The notes beneath the pieces were generated by a model. It made no database searches. It was not told the DNA's origin and saw only the letters and a list, made by a program, of their open reading frames with translations. A stretch of 64,000 bases of DNA from Bugula neritina (lineage: Eukaryota; Bryozoa; Gymnolaemata; Cheilostomatida; Bugulidae): contig OZ037773.1 in the NCBI GenBank assembly GCA_964035545.1, forward strand, positions 8,210,751 to 8,274,750, in the 5' to 3' direction. Shown one piece after another: positions 47,762 to 60,546 of the stretch. Positions within the stretch are counted from its first letter, which is position 1. The number at the start of each line of letters is the position of its first letter. The translations under genes and the position numbers were made by a program.

Positions 47762-50700
47762 CCTGTATGGCGCAAGGGTTGCAGTAATTTGACTACTATA
47801 TTATTTCAGTAGAATTGATGCTGATCACTTGTAACAATTTATCAATTACTTTTGCTGTTGTCAACTTTACCATACAGTGAGTAGGTGCTGTGATGGGTGA
47901 TGCAGATGCACCAGTATGTATGTCCATGGGGAAAGTTCTAGAAAATACCGGAAACTTCTATCAAAAATATTGCTTCATAAAACAAATTTTATACAATAAT
48001 TAAAATAAATCTTTCTCCACTACTGCTCCTAAATAGCAGTCACACAATCCCATTCAGGGTGTTTCCTCTCAGTTACATTGTTATAAAGTATAAAGGAGTT
48101 GTGATTTAGTTTATTTTGTTTTATTTGCTAAGGTGTCCTCATACTGATAATCATTCATTAAAACCAATCAAGCTTGACATGTTTTGCTAAAGTAATAATA
48201 GCCAGGGCATTGTCAACTTTTTGCAACCCAAGATAAGAGGTTTCGTAACCGTGGTGACCAAAGTAAAACTTGCTGCAGCTCAATTTACTTAAAGAGCATT
48301 TGACACTCAGTCGCTGAGGGAAACAGCTGTTTGTGCTCAATATCCAGTGTTTGCTGTATTAATGTTTTTCAGCTGAGTTCAAATCAAAGTCGTGTAGGTG
48401 CAGCAATCAAAAGTACAATTATCAATTATCTTTATAAATATTTTTGGGGGCAAGGGTTGAAAGTCACAAGAGAATATAACTTCTAGCCTTTTTTCATATT
48501 TTCACATTACTACACCTATCCTATAAAGGAGAGGTGTTAAGTAAGTGGAAATTTATTTATTTTAATATATAATAAATGTAAGATTTTATGGCTGCATTAT
48601 CAATTTTCATTTTATTTTGAAATTATTCAAACAATATTTACTTAAATAACTTTATTTTTCAAAACTTACCAAGAGTTGTCTTCTTTTTCATTACTTCAGA
48701 CATATCAAGAATCAAGCAATATATCTGACGTCCTTAAAAATTAAAACAGATTTGGTGGAAGTGAAAGCAGGAGTTTAAGCAAATAAATGAGACAATCAGA
48801 TCTAGGCAATCATCTGCAGTGGTATGCAACACATCCATGGCACACGCAAGTTTGTTTCATTCAAATTCTAGCTTGTGATGTAATTTTTGTCTACAGCTCG
48901 TCAAGTCATCATTCCATCAAGTCATTATTCCATCAAGTCATCATTCCATCAAGTCATCATTCCATCAAGTCCTCATTCCATCAAGTCATTATTCCATCAA
49001 GTCATCATTCCATCAAGTCATCATTCCATCAAGTCATTATTCTATCAAGTCATCATTCCATCAAGTCATCATTCCATCAAGTCATCATTCCATCAAGTCA
49101 TTAAGTTATGAAGCAAAATTTTATTGACTTATAAAGCCACATTTTACTACAAAAATAAAAGTAAAATTAGCAATTAGCTGTCCAATGATTAGACCAAATA
49201 ATCGAAATTTGGTAAAGATTACATTATAATGCACCGTTTACAATCAATGAGTAAGTAACTGAAACTATAATAGAGTTGATAATGAAGAAAACTGCATATT
49301 GCTGCAGGAATTAAATTATCAGTTTCATAAGTCAAACGAAAGCTAGGAGTGGCTTCATTGTAAGCTTTATGACTGCTTTAAGTCACAGCTTAGACCAGGA
49401 AAAGCTAACTTTACAATATACTCATCGGCATAGAATGCTGCCACTATAATATAGTTTCCTCTCCCATAAAACACATTGTATATAGGTATTATATAACAAC
49501 TGGAATATGTAGACAACTGATTTAATTCTATGATTTAATGTAATAGCATACAATGCTGTCATTATAATATAGTTTCTTTTCCCATAAATCCCATTCTATA
49601 TAGGCCTATTATAGTAACAACTGTATGTTGGAATATGTAGAAAAATAATATAATTCTATGATTTAATGTAATAGCATAATATAGTAATGTAATATAATGT
49701 AATGCAGTGCAATACAATATAATATAATAATATAATATAATAACATAATATAATGATATGATATTTTATCCCAACTCAGCCAGGGAATTATCAAGTTCAG
49801 CGTTGGGGAAGATGAAGTCAATTCAACAAGTTTAGGTTGTGAATTCCTATATTTCCACTATCCATGTCATTAAACATTTATTTATTTTTCTATTTGTAAT
49901 TATGATTGACTGGAAAATAAAATCATTGTCCATCATTTTTAGCAAGCCTTTTTAGTTTTGAAAATTTGTAATTAATATAAGATTATGGTGAAATAAGTAG
50001 CAGATCTGAGCTAGGCACAACATATACTAGCCATCTTATCTCTAGACATTTAAAAGGAGTTGTGCTCTCTCTTATAAGAACCACTGTATAAAGATATATG
50101 ACATTATAAGTTATTTTTATGTAAAGAAAAATGGTAAAATGTTGCAGGAAGTACATGCCTGTGGTGAAACGGTACTGTGGGGCATTTTTCTACTTCCTGT
50201 ATAACATTATGAATGAAGCTTAGTTGGCAAGAGCTGCTGAAGTCCCCTGGGAGGGTACATCCCCTCTGGAGGGCACAGCATCCTCTCCTCCACTTTACCG
50301 CACTTCTCAGCTGCACCCAGAAGCACAGAGCAGCATTTACATTCTATCCGAATTGAAAGGCTTCGACTATTTTTGTATTTGGCAATGTTTCAAGGTTGTT
50401 CTGCATCTCGATGTTGTGAATGGTCCAATCACCACTCTGGGAAAACAATTCAACGGTGCCTTAGGCGTATATTATATAATAATGCAGTTCAAAGTTTGCT
50501 GCGATGAAATGATTATTCTATTAATTATGCAATTGCATATAAATTATATGACGTGTTTGTATAATTTGGTTGTTTTCTATTGTATACTGTTTGTTCAAGC
50601 ATAATTTCTTAGAATTTCAAAAATATAAACCAGGAATGTCCAGAGTCTCATTATTTTCACTTTTGCAGTTAACGACTAAAGTGAAGTAGCGAGATGTGAA

Positions 50701-52230
50701 ATACTGACCCCCAAACAGCCTTGACCGAAATAAGACTGCAAAGCAGGGCAAAACACATTAGGCTATAGTTAGTCTCATAGCAATACGAGAAAAGTATGAA
50801 CACATCCTGCACAACCTTCTGCTGGTATCACATTCCTTATTGTGGTTAAGAAGTTGTACCAGGTAAATTATTTGGGTTTCATCAATAGTTGGGGAACCTG
50901 ATTTACATAGCAGCAGGCATAGTCTGAGCCTCCCCCACACCTCTGAGTGTACATGTAGCCTTGTTCAGGAGTTTAGCTTAATGTAGAAACATAGTACTGT
51001 GTATGAGTGTAGTACAGGGGGTGTAGTACAGCGCAAAAGTGTAAGGGGTATAGCATATTGCAGGGGTATAGCACAATGTAGAAGTGTAGTACGGTGTGGA
51101 GAAGGAGGGGAAGGTGTAGGACAATGCGGGTACATTTACACAATACACAAGTCTAGAGTAGATGTACTCAGTTATTACCCTCATTGTTATTCTATTGATG
51201 AGGTCAGTGAACATGTAGGTTAGTTGGTCACACCTCTGTCCCATAAGTTGACATCAACTTGAGTGACTCCACCAGCTTCCTCTGCTGCCTTGGGCTACAC
51301 AGCTAACAGTGCTGCTGCTTTTCTACTCCCTAAATAACATCATATTTATTCTATTTTATAACTTATTTTATTAGATATTTTATTTGGTAATGACAATGCT
51401 CTAATTTATTTCTCACTTGTTGTTACAGAATAGATCATGGCGTGTTGCCTCCCACCATCTGGTGCGTGGGCGGTGGTGTGGATCCTAGGTAATGAACTAT
51501 AGAATTTTCTAGAACTCCTAGTGTTGTTATTGAACAGCTTAGAAAATATCATGGATATTTTAGGCAATTATGTAAAAAGCAATTTAATTGCATTAAAAAT
51601 TTCCAGCTTATTTTTTCTTAGCAGAAAGTGGTTATTTATGCTATTTTGTCATCAATCATAATATTAGATTATAGCTGTTACCTATCTACAACACAAATTA
51701 AACTGCATATCTATATTTATATGTATATTTGGCTATACCTATTATACACTTACATATGCAGCATAATGTATTGAGTTATATACTCATATGCTAGCAGTAT
51801 ATTACATCGCGTATATTATATGTGCATAGTAGGTTATATCTGTTGCACATCTACATAATTATGTAGTATATACGTAGCATATTATAGAATTGTATTTTAT
51901 ATATTCAATCATGTATTTTATATAGCATATAACATAATACAGTATCTATTATAGCATCATACTATATAAAAACTATAGATAAAGTATTAACAGTAGTTAT
52001 TATATACAGTAGTTGTATTACCTTTTCTTTATACTTTGTTGCACAAATCTAGCATTCCAACCAATGGAGTATTACTCATAGTTATGACATCTAGACTTCA
52101 GTTTATCACATGGAAAGTGTATTGTGATCTAGCAGGCAAGCTAGCAAGATCCTGCAGTACATTATGCAGCTATTATGTATTGTATGCAGCAATGGTGTGC
52201 TCTACACATACCCTGGGAGATGGAAAAAGG
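47762..52230. other. Intergenic region with repeats
   Basis: Contains a 16-bp CATCAAGTCATCATTC array (48896-49105), AT-rich TAATATAA repeats (49660-49770), a GC-richer patch (50220-50330) with ORFs on both strands that I cannot assign, degenerate 20-bp GGTATAGCACAATG repeats (50980-51130), and one exon-like segment at 51430-51489 discussed under rejected items. Confidence 0.5.
48896..49105. repeat. 16-bp tandem repeat, about 13 copies
   Basis: Unit CATCAAGTCATCATTC with occasional TTATT variants. Confidence 0.95.
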
Positions 52231-52251
52231 TTTAAAAGACTGGCGCCAGTC
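52231..52251 (+). promoter_or_regulatory. Candidate core promoter of the VOC-domain gene
   Basis: TATA-like TTTAAAAG at 52231-52238 runs into the perfect 14-bp palindrome GACTGGCGCCAGTC (52238-52251). The inferred start codon (52312) is about 60-80 bp further on, allowing a short untranslated leader. Confidence 0.4.
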
Positions 52252-52311
52252 GGTGGTTCTTCATAACAAAGTCAGCAGTCAGTTGGAGCCTGGAATCTTT
52301 AGACAGCAGTT

Positions 52312-55300
52312 ATGGTAAGTAGCGGTATTGTATAGCACACTTACATCTCTCACATGCCATTAGTATAAATATTTTAGTTTGATATAGCACAGTGCTAGCG
52401 CAGTGTAAAGATAGTGTAATATAGCACAGTGCTAGTATAGTATAAATATAGTGTAACTAATAGACATAGCACAGTGTTAACACAGCTAGTAGAAATATAG
52501 TGTAACTAATAGATATAGCACGGTGTTAGCACAGTATAAATATAGTGTAACTAATAGATATAGCACAGTGTTAGCACAGTATAAATATAGAGTAATATAG
52601 CTCAGAGAAAGCTTTTACCCAGTCGAGCTGATCTTTCTGATCTTCAGTACTAATACCAACAATTGGCACGATATCGTTTTCCAAGTCCTTTAAGTTTTTA
52701 TTTCTTATTCTTAAAACTGCAAGCTTGCATGAATAAAGGTCATCGCTTTGCTGATAAGAGCATAATTTTCTGAATGCAAATAATTTTGCAATACATTTTG
52801 TTCTATAGCTCCTCACACAATCCAAGCTTCAATATTGTTTCATGAAAAATAATTGCTATAATTTATTTCTCAACTTAACTTGTGTGTTAAAATAGTCTGA
52901 GTAGAAAGCAAAGCAAAAGCTTCTGTGGGTGTATTGAGCAGTGATATTTCGTTTTTAAACACTTTCGGTCATTTCTGATTTTTCGTCATGGGAGTTATTA
53001 CGTTATGAGATTTAATCAGGATGAATCAAAGTGTTTTATACACTTTTGCTTTAAATTGTACTGCCATATAATAATCCTGTACTGTCATATAAAAGTGCTG
53101 TGCTGTCATATAAAAATTTTCTACTGTTATTTAAAATTACTACATTGTTATTTAAAATTACTACACTGTCATATAAAAATATTTTAAAGCAATAGTCTTT
53201 TATGCTAGAAAAAATTTAAGCATTGAAAACTTTTGAAATTATGCACTATATTCCAATGAGGTAAAAGCTTTAGGCTAGCTTTATGTTAAGGTAATAAAAT
53301 AATTAAAGGGATAGAATGTTTATTATTTTAATATGTGCCTACTGTGCTTTTTATACAATTTAGTAAAAATACTATTTAGCTTTCACGCACATGTTCTATG
53401 ACATCATTGCTGCCTAAACATGCCGGGCAGCATATTATTGTATCTTATTAGAAAAAGAGATTATTGAATACGATCATAAAAAGCATGTTTTTAGGTTAAA
53501 CTGATATATTCATATTCTGTCTGTATTTTACTTTAGACATCAAAATAAAGCTTCTTTTTTTTTAAAATGGAAAAATAAATAATTTGCATTTAATTCAATT
53601 TATTGATTTAATTGAGTGAATAAAGCCTATAAAGCCTTATTGGATAATTGGATAGCCTGGCAAATTGATTAACTTTATAATAACATAGACACTGTCTACA
53701 AATCCTCAAACATTATAGTCTATAATTATAGACGCTATAAATTACAAACAGTTGCATAAATGCGAGAAATTAAAGTTTATGTGTTGCTCCTATAATACTT
53801 GGTTGCCTTTAAATATTGAAACCACACTGATGATGCCAAAATAAAACACTGCAAAAATCTATTTTCTGCTAATTCCTACAGCATCAAATATATTGACAGA
53901 CTAATTTCATAACCTTGCCTTTTTATCAAAAGTGGCAAAACTTCTAATCACCACAAGCATTCCACTTGTGGGTTAATGCATCTACGTGTAAGTAAAAAAT
54001 TAATGTTTGGATCCACAGTGTTTGTTATGGAAGCTTCAACTTTGACATTATTGTTAACAGACAGACTTGCTTGTTATCTTTGGACTTTATTTTTAGTCAA
54101 TGGATAAATGATAAGTCAGTTAAGTATTTTGCAATGTTGTGATTTTGGTCATAAATGTTTCATTTAAAATCCGCATCTTCTAACTTTAGCAAAAAATAAA
54201 AGATATGAACTCAGAAACAATTTTTGGTTGGTAAAACTGTAATTGTTGTCTTCCTACTTAACCAAGATTATTCTGGCACTGGTTTTCTTCATTTCTCGTA
54301 TTTTTTATAAAAAAAATTGCAAGTTTTGGGAAATGTCAACTATTTATAGACAATAATGGCCATAGGTTTGACCAACTGTATATTGGTTAATTGCATTAAA
54401 TGATATTCATGTTGACGCTTTGATTAATCTTCTTTACTTTCATTTATATCTTTAGCAGGTTTGCACTTCTTGTGTCCATCATAATAATTTGATACCAAAG
54501 CCAAGTTTAAAAACAATCCAAAATATTTAAAGAGTAACGCCACTGTAAAACATGTTTCATGTTATATATATCTATATTAGGAATTTATTAAAGTGGTTGG
54601 AGAGCTCAGTTTCAGGCAAAGATCAAAACAAATTATAATTAAAGTTAAATACAAATAGCATATTTAAAGTTACTGTTTTTATGCTTTCATATTGCATATT
54701 TATTCTATTTTTACAACTAAAAGCTTCATGCTGTGAAATTAAAAATAACTAATATTTTATTTTTTTTTCCAAAACTCTTTTTGCTTTAATAATAAATTAG
54801 TTCATGCACTTTTATATAATTGATATCAGAACATTTTCTGAAAGCAGTAAATCAAACCATTTAATTATTGTCTTATTTTTGTCTTTAGGAAAAAATTAGA
54901 AATTGAAGAACTTCTAAAAACCAAAAGCTAAGACTTTCTCATGAATAACTTATTTATAAAGTTTAGCATTTTAATCTCTTATGCACATTATATATATGGA
55001 TGTAAAGCATTGGCTAAATTAAAAGTAAACAATATATAGGTATGCTGTTCACTTTGCATATTATGTATATATATTATGTATATATATTATGTATATATTA
55101 TGTATATATTATGTATATATATTATGTGTATATATTATGTATATATTATGTATATATATTATGTATATATATTATGTATATATATTATGTATATATATTA
55201 TGTGTATATATTATGTATATATTATGTTGTGAAAAGATATCATGGAATCCAGTTTACTTTAAATTGCAAATTTTCAGGTAAATATTTTAGTTAATAACAT

Positions 55301-58300
55301 ATTAGTGTAAATCTGTTTTCACACACCTAGCATTCTATTGGTTCTAATGAAACATATTGTATAATGTATATTGTATATTATATAATGTGTCATATTTTGC
55401 TTGAATATTGCAATGTATGACAATGTATTACAGTATATTACAATGTATTACAATGTACTGCAATGTATTGCAATGTATTACAATGTATTGCAATGTATTG
55501 CAATGTATTACAATGTATTGCAATGTATGGCAATGTTGCAATGTTATCACTACTATCTCTGTAACAGTATTTTCTAATAGCCTGTTGTTTTTAGATCTCT
55601 AGAATTTATACGTATGTTCGATTTCTTCCAGTTGTACAGAAGACATGCATGCAGTCTGTAGCCTTAGCTCTATGTATTTCAGGATTTCCTTCGAGGTGTA
55701 GCCTGTGTTCTACTAGCTGTAGCTCTTGCTAATTGCACTGAAGAAAGGGAGAAGAAGTTGCACATTGTGGGAGTCAGCCATATTAATATCCGAGTATCCA
55801 ATCTCTCCTCCTCCACTTACTTCTACACTGAGGTAAATAGTTCCACTTCTGCTCTTCTCGTAGCCTCTCTTGACCCAAAAACTCAATCAACGTTCAGGTT
55901 TATAATTCTATGTATCATTAAAATCCAAGAAACATTAAAGAAAGCATTTTGAAAAAATATCACAAAGCTGAGGCTAGAAGATGTAAGGAGTCTGAGGTGG
56001 GATCACTTTTACATCGACTTGACCGTATCTATAATCCATAAGCAATACTGTAATAATAATAATTAATATAATAGAAATATTGTTAAAATTCTCACTCTAC
56101 ATGATTATTATATAACTAGAAAATTAACATGGAGTGTGTACCATACCACTAGATCTATATTATAAAGGACTAGTATTTTATAATATAGACCCAATATACC
56201 AAACAGTTGGTTAATTATTTGGTATATTTGTTCTTATAGCAACTACCGATTACCACTAGTATATTCACTGTACCATTTCTGGTGTGCCATTATGAGAATT
56301 GGTTTGTTGCAGATATTAGGTGGGAAGCTGGTTGATGAACTCTCTTGTTTGGAAGGTACTTCTGATATGGAATACATTAGACTGTGGACTAGAGAGGCTG
56401 CAGAGCAGATAGTTGAGGATTGTGCTGTGGAGGAAGCAGACTGTGACAAAATATCGCCAGTTTCCACCTCATGGAAGGTAACGATTAACCAACTAATTTT
56501 CTCTCTCCACTTCTCCTTCTTCTTCCCCCTCCCCTCCCCTTACTCGCACCAGAATCGACTGACTGAGCAGGCAATCTTATGATTCGTTCTTAACTCTCCT
56601 CTGAATTTCTTCTCATTGCTAATTGAACTTGGTGAAAGTGAGGCTTGCTTATGTATCTTGATTCATTGAGATAAATAGCATTCCATAGTAACACAGTCCA
56701 ATATTAGTAACAGCCCTACTCTGATATGATACTGATAATGCTTGCCAACAGACTGGCTGTAACACTTCATCACAAGTCAGTTGACAGGTCTGGGGGCCTT
56801 CTGTAAAGGTCGCTGCTCGCTGCCTTCTGCACTCTTACAGTGTAAATGCCATTCACTAAGGCTGCATGGCTACACCAAGTTCTAGTTTTCACTTTTGATA
56901 GCTTTAGCCTTCATATACATACCAACCTTCACCAGGAGCTTTCTGTTTCCTTCTTGACCAAATTACCTTTGGACTCCATCAGAGCTGGTACACAGACCTG
57001 CCAACTGTCCTCCACCCAGTATCCCATTGCTGCATCCTAGTCGCTGGTGACGAGAGCAACTCTTTAGTCAAGTCTGATCATTGCTTTTTGCTGAATGAGT
57101 TATCCAAGCCAAGAATTTAAAAACACGTCAGAAATTGTTGACATGTGGTTTTTACAACTGCATCAGCTGACCATGCATGCCTGTGTAGTTAATGATTACT
57201 CAGATCCTCTGAGATTTGTATACGTGAGGCTATTGGCTGTTAATATAATCATAGCCTTGGATTCTTGCGTAATTCAGTTGGAGAAAACATTTCCTACAGC
57301 TCAAGGTTCAAATGACAATGGAAATTGAAATAAACTTCAGTTTGAAGTCATAAGAAATTATATTATAGCCCATTTATAGATTATTTTGATTTTAATTGTC
57401 ATTCAATACTTCCCTATTGATACTAGTAATACAACTATAGTATTATTGACAATACTACTCAATTTTAAGGGTTTGATTTTTGCAGTTTGCTATATAGTTC
57501 CGGTTGTGGAGCAACTGCATATGCAGCACAAGTGCGTGTATGCATGTGTGCGTACAAGCATGTGTGTGTGTGTGTGCATGTGCGTATGTAAGTTATATTA
57601 TTATTAGTAATATAACGTTTATTATATCCGCACATTTCATATCTTGAGTACAATATCTATTGTTGCCGTATAACATAATAAGAATGCACTCCTGTACATA
57701 TTTGTAGAAAGATGACAGAAGTTGTACTCTCTTGTTGTAGGTGTACTTCGCTTCTGTACTATTCGACAACATGATGATGCAACTAGTTCAGTATGAGTCG
57801 ATAGGACAGGATGTTGAAGAGAACGTAACTCCAACATCTCCAATCCAAGACATGGCCGGGACTAAAATAGCTTTCTGGTTGGAAGACTCAGTAAACTTGA
57901 CAGAGTATGCTGAATATATAGAAGAGAGGTCTCAGAATTATGGCCTTGAGAAAGTATGTTAACTGCTCTCTTGTACTAGGAGGTAGAAACAGTCTTTTGC
58001 CTTTTGTAATGAGAGATAAGTCAATATAATTATTGCATCAATTTATTCAATAGCTACATGTATATCTTCTGACTTAGCTGAAAATATCCATAGCTCATAT
58101 ATTGTTTGTTGTTTGTGCTAGTGAAACGTGAAAATTTAAATTAAGCTAGAAAAGAAATCTTTCTTAACATGCCTTTTGTAGAGTAGATAACTCTGAACAT
58201 GTCCCTTGTAGAGTAGATAACTCTGAACATGTTCCTTGTAGGTCAGGTTCATGAGACCACTATTGTTGTCGGACAATGCCAACTTCAGAGAGGCCAATAA

Positions 58301-60546
58301 AGGTGTACGTGAATTGCGAGATGAGAAACTGAAAGGCCTTTCTATTGGCTATGCTAAGGGTAAGACGATGAGAACAGTATTGTACATCTACAAGTATTAT
58401 TTCTTACTGTCATTGCGATTGGTTTTTCTATATATTATGTATGCTGTAATTGGTCCTTATACGTATTATATGCTCTGATAGGTCCTGATGGAGAGAATAT
58501 AAAAGTTATTCAATTGGTCGAGTCCAGTAAAAATAGTTTTGGGAGACATTACTGCCAGGCTAAAATGATTTCTTCAGCTTTACTCAACTCGGATAGATGT
58601 GAGTATCACTACAGTATGAACATGTGGTGGTACAATGTGTACATGTTATAGTACAGTGTGTACATGTTATAGTACAGTGTGTACATGTTATAGTACAGTG
58701 TGTACATGTTATAGTACAGTGTGTACATGTTATGGTACAGTGTGTACATGTGTATAGTACAGTGTGTACATGTTATAGTACAGTGTGTACATGTTATAGT
58801 ACAGTGCGTACATGTTATAGTACAGTGTGTACATGTGTATATGCAGGTGAGCACAGTCACCACGGCAACCAATCACGACTGAACGGAGTTAATCACATAA
58901 GCATCATGACGGCAGATGTTAATAGCACTCTCGAGTTTTTCATTAACAAAATGGGTGCCTATTTCATAGATGATGTCCAGCCTAGTCACTTACAAAGTAT
59001 GTATTTATACACTAGCTTGTTTGCACATACTCAAATACTTAGACTTTATGGGATTGGCTAATTGTCTTACACAGTTTACATAATTGGTTAGATTCTGTGG
59101 AGCTTGATCTTTACGGAATAGATGTCAAATAGACCTTTTATATAGCATGATGATGCTAAAAACGTTCTGGTATTATGTCCAAGTTTTCTAATACGAAATG
59201 CTATACAGGAAATTTATATGTGGTATTGCACTGTGACTGTTTCTGTACAGTGGGTGCATAAATTACTAAAGTGTGCGTATAAAGAGCTACAGTGATCATA
59301 TATTATATACGTTAGTGCTAAATCCAGCACTGTCACCTGTCAATAACCTGGTTACCTGTTGTCACCAGGTCCCAGCCTGTCCAAGATAATGGTGGACAAA
59401 CTCCTGGCTCGCTCTACAAATGGTGAAGGAGTAATCCTGGAGGATGATGATTTTAAGGTAAGTATATTGCATAATATAATATTCTAGGTAGTCTGTTGTT
59501 ATGTGCTGTAATCTGCTGAAATATGCAGTAATATATTGTTTACAAAGTTTATAAATATTTATCACACAAATCTTTTTCACTCTTTGTATCTACAGTAGCC
59601 TCCATATGTTTACTCGTGCAAATAGCTTGACTGTTTTTAGCACTTCATATTATTTTTTCTGCTGATTTTCCTTCTTATAGTCCAAACTGCTGCAGATGGT
59701 ATCCTCGGTGGAGCTTAACATGCGTTACATCCTCTTGGGCAATATCATGGTAGAAGTTGTCTTTCTTACAGGTGTGTTATCTAGAATATTCCATCTGCTC
59801 AGCTTCCACATCTGTAACCACCGTTTGACATGCTAGTCTGCATTACCATGTTGATTATACTGTAGGCCTTCCCCCTAATAGTGGAGACAACTTCAAGATG
59901 TTTGACATCATGCCGGACTCTTCCTTTTCTCTACCGGGCAGTACTGAGATTGCTTTCATGTTCTCAAGGAAGAGAGATTTGGAAAACTTTGCAGCAGAAA
60001 ATGTAAGTTTTTTGATAAAAATTTCACGTACTAAAAATTCCGTTATAATAGCAACACGCTGTCTATATAATCCTCTGAATAAATTATATATACCCTGAAT
60101 TCCATGTTTGTAATACTATTGAATAAAAGCTAATCAATTTTATGTGTGACTAGAATCAGGATTGAAACAATTAATTGGAGAGTTATCTACTAACGTCGCA
60201 TGAATTCAAAGCAAAAACTAGAAACTTAAGCTAAGCTGAATATTATAGCACATGTGATGTAGTGAATAAGTATCAATTTATTTTACAGGGTGGGCTGGTG
60301 CAGCCCTCAACCATCAGCAAAGGGCCTCTGCAAGGATTGACGTCTGCACTGATGACATCACCCAGCAAGCATACAATCCGACTGGTTCACTTTAGCCATA
60401 GTTCTAAACACCACCTGCACAGCAGCATGAGGAGGCATGGCGCCGTACACCCTGCCTTTGATGGTCTCAACCCATGGCTATCCGAAGGCTATTACGATTT
60501 CTGTCAACAGTTTGAAACACTCAGCGAATCATCAGAAGTCGAGTGA
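52312..60546 (+). CDS. Secreted protein with two glyoxalase-like VOC domains, 11 exons, 496 aa
   Basis: Exons: 52312-52314 (ATG only), 55683-55832, 56313-56477, 57741-57953, 58242-58359, 58482-58598, 58847-58996, 59369-59457, 59681-59771, 59866-60002, 60289-60546; 497 in-phase codons. The ATG sits at the exon end (ATG|GTAAGT) and completes a signal peptide, MDFLRGVACVLLAVALA. VOC domain 1 starts VSHINIRVSNLSSSTYFYTE, continues ILGGKLVDE and includes GPDGENIKVIQLVE (about 217-230). Domain 2 starts GVNHISIMTADVNSTLEFF (about 269). The first-strand His (H34, H272) and the terminal Glu typical of the VOC metal site are visible in domain 1; the Glu is unclear in domain 2. VOC folds serve glyoxalases, dioxygenases and resistance proteins. 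Substrate and activity are unknown, and secretion would be unusual for a glyoxalase. The His-rich C-terminus ends SEVE-stop. I infer exon 1 from phase, motif and signal peptide. Confidence 0.85.
52378..52595. repeat. 50-bp TATAGCACAGTGCTAG repeat (VOC gene intron 1)
   Basis: Four to five copies beginning about 60 bp after the exon-1 donor. The rest of the 3.4-kb intron is AT-rich with two further arrays (55058, 55408). Confidence 0.85.
55058..55225. repeat. TATATATTATG repeat
   Basis: About 14 copies of TATGTATATAT-type units. Confidence 0.95.
55408..55540. repeat. CAATGTATTA/CAATGTATTG 10-bp repeat
   Basis: About 13 copies, ending about 140 bp before the exon-2 acceptor. Confidence 0.95.
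58172..58241 (+). repeat. Three 30-bp copies of the VOC exon-5 acceptor
   Basis: TTTTGTAG (58181), CCTTGTAG (58211) and CCTTGTAG (58241) are spaced exactly 30 bp apart in repeats containing AGTAGATAACTCTGAACATG. The last is the true acceptor; earlier ones would hit TAA after two codons. Confidence 0.9.
58622..58841. repeat. 21-bp repeat filling VOC gene intron 6
   Basis: About ten copies of TACAGTGTGTACATGTTATAG, occupying almost the whole 248-bp intron from 24 bp after the donor to 5 bp before the acceptor. This gives spurious Cys/Val/His ORFs on both strands. Confidence 0.95.

Noticed and set aside
48158-48340. 60-aa minus-strand ORF with GLQKVDNALAIITLAKHV
   Set aside because: Protein-like composition, but isolated, with no convincing splice sites or homologue that I recognise.
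50104-50604. ORFs on both strands at the GC-richer patch 50220-50330
   Set aside because: The patch is higher in complexity than its surroundings, but neither strand gives a recognisable protein, and acceptor and donor evidence is weak and conflicting.
51430-51489. Exon-like segment TGTTACAG ... ATGGCGTGTTGC ... CCTAG|GTAATG upstream of the VOC gene
   Set aside because: It has acceptor, ATG and donor, but its phase-1 end joined to VOC exon 2 gives a stop after 16 codons. It could be an untranslated exon or chance; there is no basis to choose.
52571-52825. 84-aa minus-strand ORF inside VOC intron 1
   Set aside because: Part of it (SCKLAVLRIRNKNLKDLEND) looks protein-like, but it overlaps a tandem array at its end, has no splice context and no recognised family. 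It could be a transposon relic; not supportable as a gene.
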